DNA of 44,252 bases, from contig JAAELP010000184.1 of the NCBI GenBank assembly GCA_024226535.1, forward strand, positions 1 to 44,252, written 5' to 3'. This DNA is from Planctomycetota bacterium. Lineage in GTDB: Bacteria; Planctomycetota; Phycisphaerae; Phycisphaerales; SM1A02. Made by a program: the position numbers and the translations under genes. Shown here in pieces: positions 8,906 through 17,226 of this stretch (position 1 is the stretch's first letter; each line of letters starts with the position of its first letter). Below the pieces are notes generated by a model. The model had not been told where the DNA came from, did not search any database, and saw only the letters and a list, made by a program, of their open reading frames with translations.

Positions 8906-10267
8906 ATGAGTCGCCGTCTCCAACTTCGATCGGCTGTTCTTGCGCTCCTTGTCGTCACGATGGCTTGCGCCGCCGCGCACGCGGACGACGCGTTGCCACG
9001 CTACCGCCTGGAGCCGGGGCGACACCTGACGTACGAGGGCAGTGAGGTCGCGGTCACGTCCACGAGCCGGCTGGGGCTCGATCGAACGTCGGAGATCCTC
9101 GTCGTGCGCGCGAACCCCGACGGGTCGTCGCGCCTGATCGTGAGCCAGACGTTCCAGCGTTTCAACGAGCGCAACGGCGAGCGCACGACGATGCCGCAGC
9201 GCACCGATACGTTCGTCGTGGACGTCTTCCCCGACGGGCGCATCATCGACCGCGGGCAGGACTCCTACGGCCTGCTGAACCGGCTGATCCCGCGTCTGCC
9301 CGCCAACGAGCGCGAGGCGCGGGAGGGCTGGGCCTTCGACGCGTCGGACGTTCGCGTCGAGTGCGGGCCGGCCGCCGACGTCGACTCCGCGTCCAGGAGA
9401 TGGGCCTTCCACCTGACACCGGTGAGCGACATGTGGCGGATCCACCGGTTCGAGGCGACGTTCCGGTACGAGTTCGATCTCGCCGGCGGGGTCGTGGCGG
9501 CGTTCTCCGGCCAGCACCGCGCGCGCGGCAACGACACGCGGAAGGAGACCGAGCGTCTCGTCGCCGACAAGCGGCTGGAGGCCGGCGCGCTGGCGACACT
9601 CGCCGCGGAGATCGACGAGGCGGTCGAGGCGCGGACGGGGTACCGGCGCGCCGTGGCGAAGGCCCTCGTGTCCGGCGACGTCAAGGCGGGTCGCGCCATG
9701 ATCGACGCCGCATTCGCGAAGCTGGAGCGCACGCACGCCGCCGTCACGAGCGAGCGGCTTCGCGCCACCCTCGATCGCGTCGTGCGGGAGCACCGAACCG
9801 GAGGCGACGCCCTCGACAAGCGCATCGCGCTCAACGCTCGGATCCTCGGGCGTGCCGCGCCGACGTGGGCGCTCACCGACCTCGACGGGCGCGAGCATCG
9901 CCTGTCGGACTACGCCGGCCGCGTGATCGTGCTCGACTTCTGGTACAAGAACTGCGGCTGGTGCATTCGCGCGATGCCACAGGTCCGCTCACTCGTCCGT
10001 CGCTTCGCCGGGCGCCCGGTCGCCGTGCTCGGGATGAACACGGACCGCGAGGAAGCCGACGCCCGCTCCGTGACCGAGCAACTGGAGTTCAACTACCCGA
10101 CGCTGCTCGCCGATCGCGATCTCGCCCGCGCCTACGGCGTGCAGGCGTACCCGACGCTGCTCGTCGTCGATGGCCACGGCGTCGTGCGCTACGTGCACCG
10201 CGGGTATTCGTGGAGGTTGGAGAAGGAACTCGCAGAGGTGATCGAGGAACTGCTCGAGGCGGAGTGA
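8906..10267 (+). CDS. Exported thioredoxin-domain (TlpA-like) protein
   Basis: A 453-residue protein. Residues 1-26 are a signal peptide (hydrophobic VLALLVVTMACAAA, cleavage near AHA). The N-terminal 300 residues are a charged domain with no recognised motif; 225-300 are mostly helical. The C-terminal 140 residues are a TlpA/AhpC-TSA-type thioredoxin fold: L-G-R-A-A-P-T-W entry, active site W-Y-K-N-CGWC with cysteines 350 and 353, and the cis-proline at 416 in AYPTLLVVDG. It is probably a periplasmic thiol-disulfide oxidoreductase or reductant. The start follows a -10-like box by six bases with no Shine-Dalgarno. It converges on the selenoprotein gene (stop codons 5 bases apart), another predicted redox protein. 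Confidence 0.85.
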   Translation: MSRRLQLRSAVLALLVVTMACAAAHADDALPRYRLEPGRHLTYEGSEVAVTSTSRLGLDRTSEILVVRANPDGSSRLIVSQTFQRFNERNGERTTMPQRTDTFVVDVFPDGRIIDRGQDSYGLLNRLIPRLPANEREAREGWAFDASDVRVECGPAADVDSASRRWAFHLTPVSDMWRIHRFEATFRYEFDLAGGVVAAFSGQHRARGNDTRKETERLVADKRLEAGALATLAAEIDEAVEARTGYRRAVAKALVSGDVKAGRAMIDAAFAKLERTHAAVTSERLRATLDRVVREHRTGGDALDKRIALNARILGRAAPTWALTDLDGREHRLSDYAGRVIVLDFWYKNCGWCIRAMPQVRSLVRRFAGRPVAVLGMNTDREEADARSVTEQLEFNYPTLLADRDLARAYGVQAYPTLLVVDGHGVVRYVHRGYSWRLEKELAEVIEELLEAE

Positions 10268-10272
10268 TCGAG

Positions 10273-10497
10273 CTACGTGCGCGATGACACGAGCTTCTCG
10301 ATCTCCACGTGCTCCGGGAACGTCCCCGTCTCGTCCTTCGAGTAGATCAGCTCACCGTCGAGCTTGACGTCGAAGACGCCGCCGGAGCCTTCGATCAGCT
10401 CCGTATCCACGTCGAACTTCTGCTTGAGATGTGCCGCCAGACCGGTGGCTTGAGGTGAGTAGTCTCACGGCACGCAGTACTTGATCGAGATATGCAC
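10273..10497 (-). CDS. Selenoprotein W-like Rdx-family protein, in-frame UGA as selenocysteine
   Basis: Read through TGA at 10465-10467, the minus strand gives a 74-residue protein typical of the SelW/Rdx thioredoxin-like family. It has a first strand then K-Y-C-V-P-U-D-Y, with C8 and U11 forming CxxU, the redox site. It continues with helix L-A-A-H-L-K-Q-K-F and the family's E-G-S-G-G-V-F-D-V-K-L-D-G-E-L-I-Y-S-K block, ending F-P-E-H-V-E-I-E-K-L-V. The length matches the family. GTG 10497 follows a GGGAGG that overlaps the end of the upstream gene; the stop is TAG at 10273-10275. The reading frame stays protein-like for 63 residues after the TGA, and a SECIS hairpin follows. Established: bacterial SelW-like proteins exist in Sec and Cys forms. 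Inferred: this one uses Sec, so the organism should have selA, selB, selC and selD. The alternative is a base error in a Cys codon. Confidence 0.85.
10425..10467 (-). promoter_or_regulatory. Bacterial SECIS element of the SelW-like gene
   Basis: The base helix UGAGA (10467-10463), which includes the UGA codon, pairs perfectly with UCUCA (10429-10425). The upper stem GCCACC (10449-10444) pairs with GGCGGC (10438-10433) with a single A-C mismatch. The loop is GGUCU (10443-10439). The loop begins 21 nucleotides after the UGA and has G at its first two positions, matching the known bacterial SECIS rules for spacing and apical guanine. Confidence 0.8.
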
Positions 10498-10499
10498 GG

Positions 10500-10730
10500 T
10501 CAGCGGCCCTCCCGCTTGTCCTTCTCGTTACCGATGATGTAGCCGCTCATCGCGCCGACGCCGGCGCCGACGAGGGTGCCCGTTGTGTCGCCGCCGATGG
10601 CCTGGCCGGCGAGCGCTCCGATGCCCGCTCCGATGAGCGTCCCGCTCTGGGCACTGTTGTCGCAGCCACCGCACGCGACGATCACGGCGAGGCTCGCCGC
10701 GAGGGGGATGTAGATCTTCTTCGATTTCAT
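10500..10730 (-). CDS. Small glycine-zipper lipoprotein
   Basis: A 76-residue protein. ATG 10730 is chosen over 10748 because GGGAG lies eight bases upstream of it. Residues 1-19 are a lipoprotein signal with lipobox I-V-A-C (C20). The rest has two glycine-zipper hairpins (GTLIGAGIGALAGQAIGG and GTLVGAGVGAMSGYIIG), the pattern of glycine-zipper 2TM or YMGG-like outer-membrane lipoproteins, ending in a charged tail KDKREGR. It is the middle gene of a three-gene minus-strand run: 22 bp after the upstream lipoprotein, and its stop is two bases before the selenoprotein GTG. Envelope-associated, exact role unknown. Confidence 0.75.
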   Translation of the reverse strand: MKSKKIYIPLAASLAVIVACGGCDNSAQSGTLIGAGIGALAGQAIGGDTTGTLVGAGVGAMSGYIIGNEKDKREGR

Positions 10731-10752
10731 TTCATGGACTCCCTTCATCGAA

Positions 10753-11103
10753 TCAGTCCAGCCGCACCATGCGAACCTGGAAGCTCTCCGCCGTCAGGAT
10801 CATGTCGTCGCCGACGATGCGGTGCAGGAGGCTGTAGTCACCCTCCTCGCCCCGGCGCACCGTGATCAGCGCCTCGTGCACGTCGAAGCGGCGTCGCGAC
10901 ATTTCCTTCGTGCCGTCGGCGTGGGTGGTGGTCGTCGTCACCATCCCGTTGGTTCCGAAGCTGACGTCCATGTCGACGATGTCGGTCTGCGTGGTGGACA
11001 GGACCTCGATAACGGTCCAGTCCGTCCCGCCGAGCGAACCGGTCTTCTGGCAGCCGGTCAGCAGCAGCGGCAGTGCGATCAGTGGAAGACAGTAGCGTCT
11101 CAT
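10753..11103 (-). CDS. Small lipoprotein of unknown function
   Basis: A 116-residue protein. ATG 11103 is supported by AAGGAG ten bases upstream. The signal ends in the lipobox L-L-T-G-C (C18). The mature part alternates short strands (TDWTVIEVLS, VSFGTNGMVTTTTTHADG, ALITVRRGEEGDYSLLHRI, DDMILTAESFQVRMVRLD) in the style of lipocalin-like or META-type small beta-barrels, but no family can be assigned. It leads the operon with the glycine-zipper lipoprotein and the selenoprotein. Confidence 0.7.
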   Translation of the reverse strand: MRRYCLPLIALPLLLTGCQKTGSLGGTDWTVIEVLSTTQTDIVDMDVSFGTNGMVTTTTTHADGTKEMSRRRFDVHEALITVRRGEEGDYSLLHRIVGDDMILTAESFQVRMVRLD

Positions 11104-11136
11104 TCGACAGGTACTCCTTATCGATGGGGCGCATGG

Positions 11137-11142
11137 ATAATA
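11137..11142 (-). promoter_or_regulatory. Candidate -10 TATTAT of the lipoprotein/selenoprotein operon
   Basis: TATTAT on the minus strand lies 33 bases before ATG 11103, leaving a short leader with an AAGGAG ribosome site. No clear -35 box. Confidence 0.4.
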
Positions 11143-11202
11143 CACGCGGCCTGCGGTCGCGCGCCGACCGGATGGAGGGGATTCGTCTCGCCGCCCGCGG
11201 AG

Positions 11203-11637
11203 CTACTCGCCGCGGCGCGCCAGGATCTGGATGTCCACGCCCTCGATGCGGACGCCCATCCGTTGCTCGATGTCCTCGAGGACGGCCGCGGGCACGTGAT
11301 CGAGGATCGTTGTTCCCAGATCGTCCGGGACGTCGGCGACGGCGCCGGAGTCGATGTCGCGCACGTGGACGTGGTCGCGCGTGGTCGCGTCGTACCGCGC
11401 CGATCCGTCGGTCGGCACGCGGCGGGCGAGACCGACGCGACAGAAGGTCTCCAGGGCGGAGTAGACTGTCGCGAGGCTGAGGCTCCGCGTCTCGGGCCGG
11501 ACCCACTGGTAGAGCTCCTCCGCCGTCGGGTGGCTCTCGGTGGACGCCAGCGCCTCGTACAACGCCGCCCTCTGGGAGGTGCAGTTGAGACCGTGGCTGG
11601 CGAGGATGGACCGGGTCGCTGGGGTCAAGATTCGCAC
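11203..11637 (-). CDS. Fur-family metal-responsive regulator without the CxxC motifs
   Basis: A 144-residue winged-helix regulator. The N-terminal half has the Fur/PerR pattern SQRAALYEAL...HPTAEELY and the recognition helix S-L-A-T-V-Y-S-A-L-E-T. The dimerisation half keeps R-Y-D...DHVHVRDIDSG, the counterpart of the H-H-H-x-x-C region. However, the two CxxC pairs that bind structural zinc in most Fur/PerR proteins are absent; the only cysteines are C19 and C66. It is divergent from sufB, so it probably controls the SUF operon in response to iron or peroxide. The start is GTG 11637 with no strong ribosome site, so it could begin elsewhere. Whether it is closer to Fur, PerR or another member cannot be decided from sequence alone. 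Confidence 0.8.
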   Translation of the reverse strand: MRILTPATRSILASHGLNCTSQRAALYEALASTESHPTAEELYQWVRPETRSLSLATVYSALETFCRVGLARRVPTDGSARYDATTRDHVHVRDIDSGAVADVPDDLGTTILDHVPAAVLEDIEQRMGVRIEGVDIQILARRGE

Positions 11638-11796
11638 TCGTGGAGATCGAGGGCCACCGCTGGCCCGGCACGGTGATTATTCCCCCCTCGGGCCGCCCGA
11701 GCCCACCAAACCTGCGGGCACCCCCTCCGACCGGGGTTTCGGCGGCGGGACGGGGCGCAAGAAGTGCGTCCAGGGCGGCGACGCGGGCTGTATTGA

Positions 11797-11840
11797 GAAA
11801 TAGACTTATTCCAGACTTTCCTGATCACGGTGCCTATTCT
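11797..11840 (+). promoter_or_regulatory. AT-rich dyad and -10 box in front of sufB
   Basis: The 271-bp gap between the Fur-family gene and sufB is GC-rich except for an AT-rich patch. GAAATA and TATTCC form an imperfect inverted repeat (11797-11812, four-base spacer). TATTCT at 11835-11840 is a possible sufB -10. The dyad would cover or sit just upstream of the -35 region, a sensible operator position for the divergent regulator. The rest of the gap shows nothing recognisable. Confidence 0.35.
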
Positions 11841-11908
11841 CCGGGGTCCCGCCCCCCCCGAACCCTCCCCCGTCCGGGACCTCGAACCGAGCCACGGAGC
11901 TTGCCGCT

Positions 11909-13369
11909 ATGTCCTCCAGTGACACGAGCACGGAAACCCTCGACCGCTGGGCCGCCGAAGGCGACTACAAGTGGGGCTTCGTCACCGACATCGACGCCGA
12001 CACCCTGCCGCCCGGCCTCAACGAGGACGTGGTCCGCGCGATCTCGGCGAAGAAGAACGAACCGGAGTGGCTCACCGAGTGGCGGCTCGACGCGTACCGC
12101 GCGTGGCTGAAGATGGAGCCGCCGACGTGGCAGAACGTCGAGTTCGAGCCCGTCGACTACCAGGCGATCAGCTACTACTCCTCACCGATCAAGGACGAGG
12201 ACCGTCCCAAGAGCCTCGACGAGGTCGATCCCAAGCTCCTCGAGACGTACGAGAAGCTCGGCATCCCGCTCGAGGAGCGTGCGCGTCTCGCCGGCGTCGC
12301 CGTCGACGCGGTCTTCGACTCCGTGTCGGTCGCCACGACGTTCAAGGACAAGCTCGGCGAGCTCGGCATCATCTTCTGCGGCTTCTCCGAGGCGGTGCAC
12401 GAGCACCCCGAGTTGGTGCGCAAGCATCTCGGGACCGTCGTCCCCCCCAACGACAACTACTACGCGGCGCTGAACTCCGCGGTGTTCACGGACGGCTCGT
12501 TCGTCTACATCCCCAAGGGCGTGAAGTGCCCGATGGAGCTGAGCACCTACTTCCGCATCAACGCGATCTCCACCGGGCAGTTCGAGCGCACGCTGATCGT
12601 CGCCGAGGAGGGCTCCGACGTCAGCTACCTCGAGGGCTGCACCGCCCCGATGCGTGACGAGAACCAGCTCCACGCCGCGGTCGTCGAGCTGCTGGCGATG
12701 AAGGACGCCACGATCAAGTACTCCACGATCCAGAACTGGTACCCCGGCGACGAGAACGGCAAAGGCGGTATCTACAACTTCGTGACGAAGCGCGGCCGGT
12801 GCGTGGGGGCGCGGAGCCGGATCTCGTGGACGCAGGTGGAGACGGGCTCGCGGATCACGTGGAAGTACCCCTCCTGCGTGCTCGAAGGCGACGAGAGCAT
12901 CGGCGAGTTCTACTCCGTGGCCCTGACGAACATGCGCCAGGAGGCGGACACGGGCACGAAGATGATCCACATCGGGAAGAACACGAGCAGCTACATCGTG
13001 TCCAAGGGCATCTCCGCCGGTCGCGGACAGAACACCTACCGCGGGCTCGTCAAGGTGCTCAAGGGCGCCGAGAACAGCCGCAACTACACCCAGTGCGACT
13101 CGATGCTCATGGGCGACCGCTGCGGCGCCCACACCTTCCCGTACATCGAGGTCAACAACGACACCGCCCACGTCGAGCACGAGGCTTCGACCTCGAAGAT
13201 CGGCGAGGACCAGATCTTCTACTGCAACCAGCGCGGCATCCCGACGGAGGACGCGGTCTCGATGATCGTGAACGGCTTCTGCAAGGAGGTCTTCGCCGAG
13301 TTGCCCATGGAGTTCGCGGTCGAGGCCAAGAAGCTGCTCGAGGTGAGCCTCGAGGGCAGCGTCGGCTGA
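11909..13369 (+). CDS. sufB: SufB, Fe-S cluster scaffold subunit
   Basis: A 486-residue SufB. It forms the SufBCD scaffold on which iron-sulfur clusters are built in the cytoplasm. The right-handed beta-helix core is evident, with family blocks such as [27 protein letters not shown], the conserved [15 protein letters not shown] and [10 protein letters not shown], which hold the cysteine and glutamate used for cluster assembly. Length is normal. The ATG follows GGAG by ten bases. It is the first gene of the SUF operon, divergent from a Fur-family regulator. Confidence 0.97.
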   Translation: MSSSDTSTETLDRWAAEGDYKWGFVTDIDADTLPPGLNEDVVRAISAKKNEPEWLTEWRLDAYRAWLKMEPPTWQNVEFEPVDYQAISYYSSPIKDEDRPKSLDEVDPKLLETYEKLGIPLEERARLAGVAVDAVFDSVSVATTFKDKLGELGIIFCGFSEAVHEHPELVRKHLGTVVPPNDNYYAALNSAVFTDGSFVYIPKGVKCPMELSTYFRINAISTGQFERTLIVAEEGSDVSYLEGCTAPMRDENQLHAAVVELLAMKDATIKYSTIQNWYPGDENGKGGIYNFVTKRGRCVGARSRISWTQVETGSRITWKYPSCVLEGDESIGEFYSVALTNMRQEADTGTKMIHIGKNTSSYIVSKGISAGRGQNTYRGLVKVLKGAENSRNYTQCDSMLMGDRCGAHTFPYIEVNNDTAHVEHEASTSKIGEDQIFYCNQRGIPTEDAVSMIVNGFCKEVFAELPMEFAVEAKKLLEVSLEGSVG

Positions 13370-13434
13370 CCCCGTCACGATCCCCCCCCGCCCGCGACAG
13401 ACACGACAGCCAACGAGAACACGGAACCCAGACC

Positions 13435-14193
13435 ATGCTCGAGATTCGCAACCTGCACGCCAGCGTCGACGGCAACGAGATCCTCAAGGGCGTGGACCTC
13501 AAGATCCGCCACGGCGAGGTCCACTCCGTGATGGGACCCAACGGGTCCGGCAAGAGCACGCTCGCCCGCGTGCTCGCCGGCGAGGAGTCCTACGAGATCA
13601 CCGACGGCGAGGTGATCTTCGAGGGCAAGAACCTGCTCGAGCTCGATGCCGACAAGCGGGCGTGCGAGGGCATCTTCCTGGCCTTCCAGTACCCGGTCGA
13701 GATCCCCGGCGTCGGCACGAAGTACTTCCTCAAGGCCGCGCTCAACGCGCAGCGGAAGCATCGGGGGCTCCCCGAGCTGGACGCCTTCGAGTTCCTCAAG
13801 ATCGTGCAGGAGAAGGCGAAGCTGGTGCACCTCGACACCACGCTGCTCGATCGTGCGGTCAACGAGGACTTCTCCGGCGGCGAGAAGAAGCGGGCGGAGA
13901 TCTTCCAGATGGCGATACTGGAGCCGAAGCTCGCCGTCCTCGACGAGACCGACTCCGGCCTCGACATCGACGCCCTCCGCATCGTCGCCGACGGCGTGAA
14001 CGGCCTGCGCTCGCCGGAGCGGGGCTTCCTGGTCATCACCCACTACCAGCGGCTGCTCAACTACATCGTGCCGGATTTCGTGCACGTGCTCAAGGATGGG
14101 CGTATCGTCCGCAGCGGCGGCAAGGAGCTGGCGCTGGAGCTGGAGGAGCAGGGCTACGCGAGCCTCGAAAGCGCCGCAAAGGTGACGGCATGA
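13435..14193 (+). CDS. sufC: SufC, ABC ATPase of the SUF complex
   Basis: A 252-residue ABC-type ATPase that drives conformational change of SufBCD. Walker A is GPNGSGKS at residues 34-41, the ABC signature is FSGGEKKR, Walker B is LAVLDETDSGLD and the switch histidine is in VITHYQR. ATG 13435 begins the canonical MLEIRNLHA. The 65-bp gap after sufB contains no terminator. Its stop overlaps the sufD start (ATGA). Confidence 0.97.
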   Translation: MLEIRNLHASVDGNEILKGVDLKIRHGEVHSVMGPNGSGKSTLARVLAGEESYEITDGEVIFEGKNLLELDADKRACEGIFLAFQYPVEIPGVGTKYFLKAALNAQRKHRGLPELDAFEFLKIVQEKAKLVHLDTTLLDRAVNEDFSGGEKKRAEIFQMAILEPKLAVLDETDSGLDIDALRIVADGVNGLRSPERGFLVITHYQRLLNYIVPDFVHVLKDGRIVRSGGKELALELEEQGYASLESAAKVTA

Positions 14194-15521
14194 CGAGCAC
14201 GATGACCGAGACCGGCACCTTCACCGCGGCGTTCACCGCGCTCGACCCCGCCTCCCCGGCCCACGCCCTGCGCTCTCCCGCGTGGGAGCGGTTCGGAGCC
14301 ACCGGCCTTCCCACACCGCGCGAGGAGCGCTGGCGGTACACAAACGTCAAGCCGATCGCCTCCACGACGTTCGCCGCGCCGCACGACGCCCGCAACGATG
14401 TCTCGCATGACGACATCGAGCCGTACCGGCTCGGCGACGGGCCGCGGCTCGTCTTCGTCAACGGCCACTTCGCGCCGACGCTCTCGCGGATCCCGGAGCA
14501 CGCCGGGGCGCGGGTGGCGAGCCTCGCGGAGACGATCGCCGACGACTTCGCCGCCGTGGAGCCGCACCTCGGCGGCGCGGTGAGCTACGACGACGACGGC
14601 TTCCTGCACCTGAACACCGCTTTGCTGGCCGACGGTGCGTTCCTGCACCTGTCGCGCAACACGGTCGTCGAGGCGCCGGTCCAGCTCCTGTTCGTCTCCG
14701 TGCCCGGCACACAGCCGCACGTCACGTGCCCGCGCGTGCTCATCGTCGCCGAGGCGTGCAGCCAGGCGACGATCGTCGAGCAGCACGTGACCATCGGCGT
14801 CGGAAGCGGCTCCGGCGCCTGCCTGACCAACGCCCTGACCGAGATCATCACCCACGACGACGCCGTCATCGACCATTACAAGGTGCAGGGCGAGAGCGAC
14901 GAGACGTGGCACTATTCCGCCGTGCAGGTCGCCCAGCTCGGCCGCAGCAACGTGACGTCGCACTGCTTCACGCTCGGCGGAGCGATCACCCGCAACACGG
15001 TGGACGCCCAGCTCGGCGCCGAGGGATGCGACGTGACCTTCAACGGGCTGTTCCTCCCCCGTCACCAGGAGCAGGTCGACAACCACCTGCGGATCGACCA
15101 CCTCAAGCCCAACTGCCGGAGCTGGCAGTTCTACAAGGGCGTGCTCGACGATCGCGCCCGCGCGGTATTCTCCGGCCGCATCTACGTCGCCGAGGACGCC
15201 CAGAAGACCGACGCGAAGCAGACGAACATGAACCTGCTGCTCTCGAACACGGCGCACGTGGACACGAAGCCGCAGCTCGAGATCTTCGCCGACGACGTCA
15301 AGTGCACGCACGGGGCCACGATCGGGCAGATCGAGGAGAGCCAGCTCTTCTACCTGCGTACGCGCGGCATCTCGCCCGACGCGGCGCGGAGCCTGCTCGT
15401 CCACGCCTTCGCCAACGAGACGATCCAGGAGGTGAAGGTCGAGCCGCTGCGGCGGCAGCTCGAGGCGGAGCTCATCGAGCGTCTTCCCCACGGCGGTCTG
15501 CTGGCGGGCGGTCGGCTGTGA
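14190..15521 (+). CDS. sufD: SufD, Fe-S cluster scaffold subunit
   Basis: A 443-residue SufD, partner of SufB and SufC in the scaffold. The N-terminus has the helical P-x-P-x-x-E-R-W-R-Y-T-N-V-K motif; the C-terminal half has the beta-helix blocks N-G-L-F-L-P-R-H-Q-E-Q-V-D-N-H, DTKPQLEIFADDVKCTHGAT (its histidine corresponds to the conserved SufD His) and F-Y-L-R-T-R-G-I. ATG 14190 overlaps the sufC stop; ATG 14202 is a possible alternative. Confidence 0.95.
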   Translation: MTSTMTETGTFTAAFTALDPASPAHALRSPAWERFGATGLPTPREERWRYTNVKPIASTTFAAPHDARNDVSHDDIEPYRLGDGPRLVFVNGHFAPTLSRIPEHAGARVASLAETIADDFAAVEPHLGGAVSYDDDGFLHLNTALLADGAFLHLSRNTVVEAPVQLLFVSVPGTQPHVTCPRVLIVAEACSQATIVEQHVTIGVGSGSGACLTNALTEIITHDDAVIDHYKVQGESDETWHYSAVQVAQLGRSNVTSHCFTLGGAITRNTVDAQLGAEGCDVTFNGLFLPRHQEQVDNHLRIDHLKPNCRSWQFYKGVLDDRARAVFSGRIYVAEDAQKTDAKQTNMNLLLSNTAHVDTKPQLEIFADDVKCTHGATIGQIEESQLFYLRTRGISPDAARSLLVHAFANETIQEVKVEPLRRQLEAELIERLPHGGLLAGGRL

Positions 15522-16777
15522 CTCGACGCGCCGCGACCGCGACCGCCGCGAACGCGGCGGGCCTCGACATCGAGGCGATCCGCCGGGACTTTCCGATCCT
15601 GGAATCGACGGTCCACGGCCACCCGCTCGTCTACCTCGACAACGCCGCCACCGGGCAGAAGCCCCGCGCGACGATCGACGCCGTGAACGGGTTCTACCGC
15701 ACCACCAACGCGAACATTCACCGGGGCGTGCACCACCTGAGCATCGAGGCGACGCGCCGGTACGAGGACGCGCGCGGCGCGGTGCAGCGGTTCCTTGGCG
15801 CCGGCCGGCCGGAGGAGATCGTCTTCGTGCGCGGCGCGACCGAGGCGATCAACCTCGTCGCCGCCACGTGGGGCCGCGCGAACGTCGGGCGCGGTGACGA
15901 GGTGCTCGTGTCGCAGATGGAGCACCACTCGAACATCGTTCCGTGGCAGATGCTCTGCGAGCAGACCGGAGCGTCGCTGCGCGTGATCCCCATCACCGAC
16001 CGCGGCGAGCTGGACATGGAGGCCTTCGAAGGGCTCCTGACCGACCGCACGAAGATCGTCGCCTGCGTGCACGTGTCCAACTCGCTGGGCACGATCAACC
16101 CCGTCGAGGAGATCATCGCCCGCGCCCACGATCGCGGCGCGCTCGTCCTGCTCGACGGCGCGCAGGCCGCGCCTCACCTTCCGGTGGACGTCAAGACGCT
16201 TGGCTGCGACTTCTACGCGATCGCCGGCCACAAGATCTTCGGCCCCAGCGGCATCGGGGCGTTGTACGCCCGCCACGATCTGCTGGAGGCGATGCCGCCG
16301 TACCAGGGCGGCGGCGAGATGATCCTCACCGTCAGCTTCGAGAAGACGACGTACAACAAGGTGCCGCACAAGTTCGAGGCGGGCACGCCGAACATCGCCG
16401 GCGCCGTCGGGCTCGGGGCGACGATCGAGTACCTCGAGCGGGTCGGCATGGAGCGAATCACCGCCTACGAGCACACGCTGCTGGAGCACGCGACCGGGGT
16501 GCTCGCGGAGGTTCCCGGGCTCACGCTCATCGGCACCGCCCCGGCGAAGGCGGCCGTGCTCTCGTTCACGCTCGACGGCGTGCACCCGCACGACATCGGG
16601 ACGATCCTCGACCAGCAGGGCATCGCGGTGCGCACCGGCCACCACTGCACGCAGCCGGTGATGGACCGGTTCGGCATTCCCGCCACCGCTCGCGCGTCGC
16701 TGGCGTTCTACAACACGACCGACGAGATCGACGCCCTGGCCCGAGGTCTGCACACGGTGCGCGAGGTGTTCGGCTGA
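15518..16777 (+). CDS. sufS: SufS, cysteine desulfurase
   Basis: A 419-residue PLP-dependent class II cysteine desulfurase that supplies sulfur for cluster assembly. The family start D-F-P-I-L...Y-L-D-N-A-A-T is present, the PLP lysine is K239 in A-I-A-G-H-K-I-F-G-P, and the persulfide cysteine is C377 in RTGHHCTQP. The start is GTG 15518, overlapping the sufD stop (GTGA); the first 15 residues are an Ala/Thr-rich extension. The stop overlaps the sufU ATG by one base. Confidence 0.95.
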   Translation: MTRRAATATAANAAGLDIEAIRRDFPILESTVHGHPLVYLDNAATGQKPRATIDAVNGFYRTTNANIHRGVHHLSIEATRRYEDARGAVQRFLGAGRPEEIVFVRGATEAINLVAATWGRANVGRGDEVLVSQMEHHSNIVPWQMLCEQTGASLRVIPITDRGELDMEAFEGLLTDRTKIVACVHVSNSLGTINPVEEIIARAHDRGALVLLDGAQAAPHLPVDVKTLGCDFYAIAGHKIFGPSGIGALYARHDLLEAMPPYQGGGEMILTVSFEKTTYNKVPHKFEAGTPNIAGAVGLGATIEYLERVGMERITAYEHTLLEHATGVLAEVPGLTLIGTAPAKAAVLSFTLDGVHPHDIGTILDQQGIAVRTGHHCTQPVMDRFGIPATARASLAFYNTTDEIDALARGLHTVREVFG

Positions 16778-17226
16778 TGGACCTACAGGAGCTCTACCAG
16801 GAACTGATCCTCGACCACAACCGCCAGCCGCGGAACCGGGGCGTGCTGGAATGCGGCGGTCACGAGGCCGACGGCTACAACCCGCTGTGCGGCGACCGTG
16901 TGCACGTCACCGTGGAATTGGACGGCGACGTGATCAAGGACATCCGCTTCGAGGGCTCCGGCTGCGCGATCTCGACGGCCTCGGCATCGATCATGTCCGA
17001 AGCGGTGAAGGGCAAGACGCTCACGGAAGCGAAGTACCTCTTCGAGCAGTTCATCACGCTCGTCACGGAGGGGCCCGAGGCCGTGGACGACCCCGAAGAC
17101 CTCGGCAAGCTCGCCGCGTTCGCCGGCGTCGGGAAGTACCCGGCTCGCGTCAAGTGCGCCACCCTCGCCTGGCACACGCTGACGTCTGCCCTGAAAGGCG
17201 AAGAGGATACGGTGACGACGGAATGA
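16777..17226 (+). CDS. sufU: SufU, zinc-dependent sulfur-transfer protein
   Basis: A 149-residue IscU-like protein of the SufU type, which accepts sulfur from SufS. Zinc ligands C38 and D40 (N-P-L-C-G-D), C63 (G-S-G-C-A-I-S) and C127 (R-V-K-C-A-T-L-A-W) are all present, with the 15-20 residue insertion typical of SufU between the second and third cysteines. Start and stop overlap the flanking suf genes. Its presence instead of SufE defines the SufS/SufU type of pathway. Confidence 0.95.
   Translation: MDLQELYQELILDHNRQPRNRGVLECGGHEADGYNPLCGDRVHVTVELDGDVIKDIRFEGSGCAISTASASIMSEAVKGKTLTEAKYLFEQFITLVTEGPEAVDDPEDLGKLAAFAGVGKYPARVKCATLAWHTLTSALKGEEDTVTTE

Noticed and set aside
10273..10497. Treating the TGA as a true stop with a ten-codon peptide
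   Set aside because: The downstream frame matches a known protein family, the TGA falls at the redox position, and a SECIS-like hairpin follows; a plain pseudogene would not be expected to show the hairpin.
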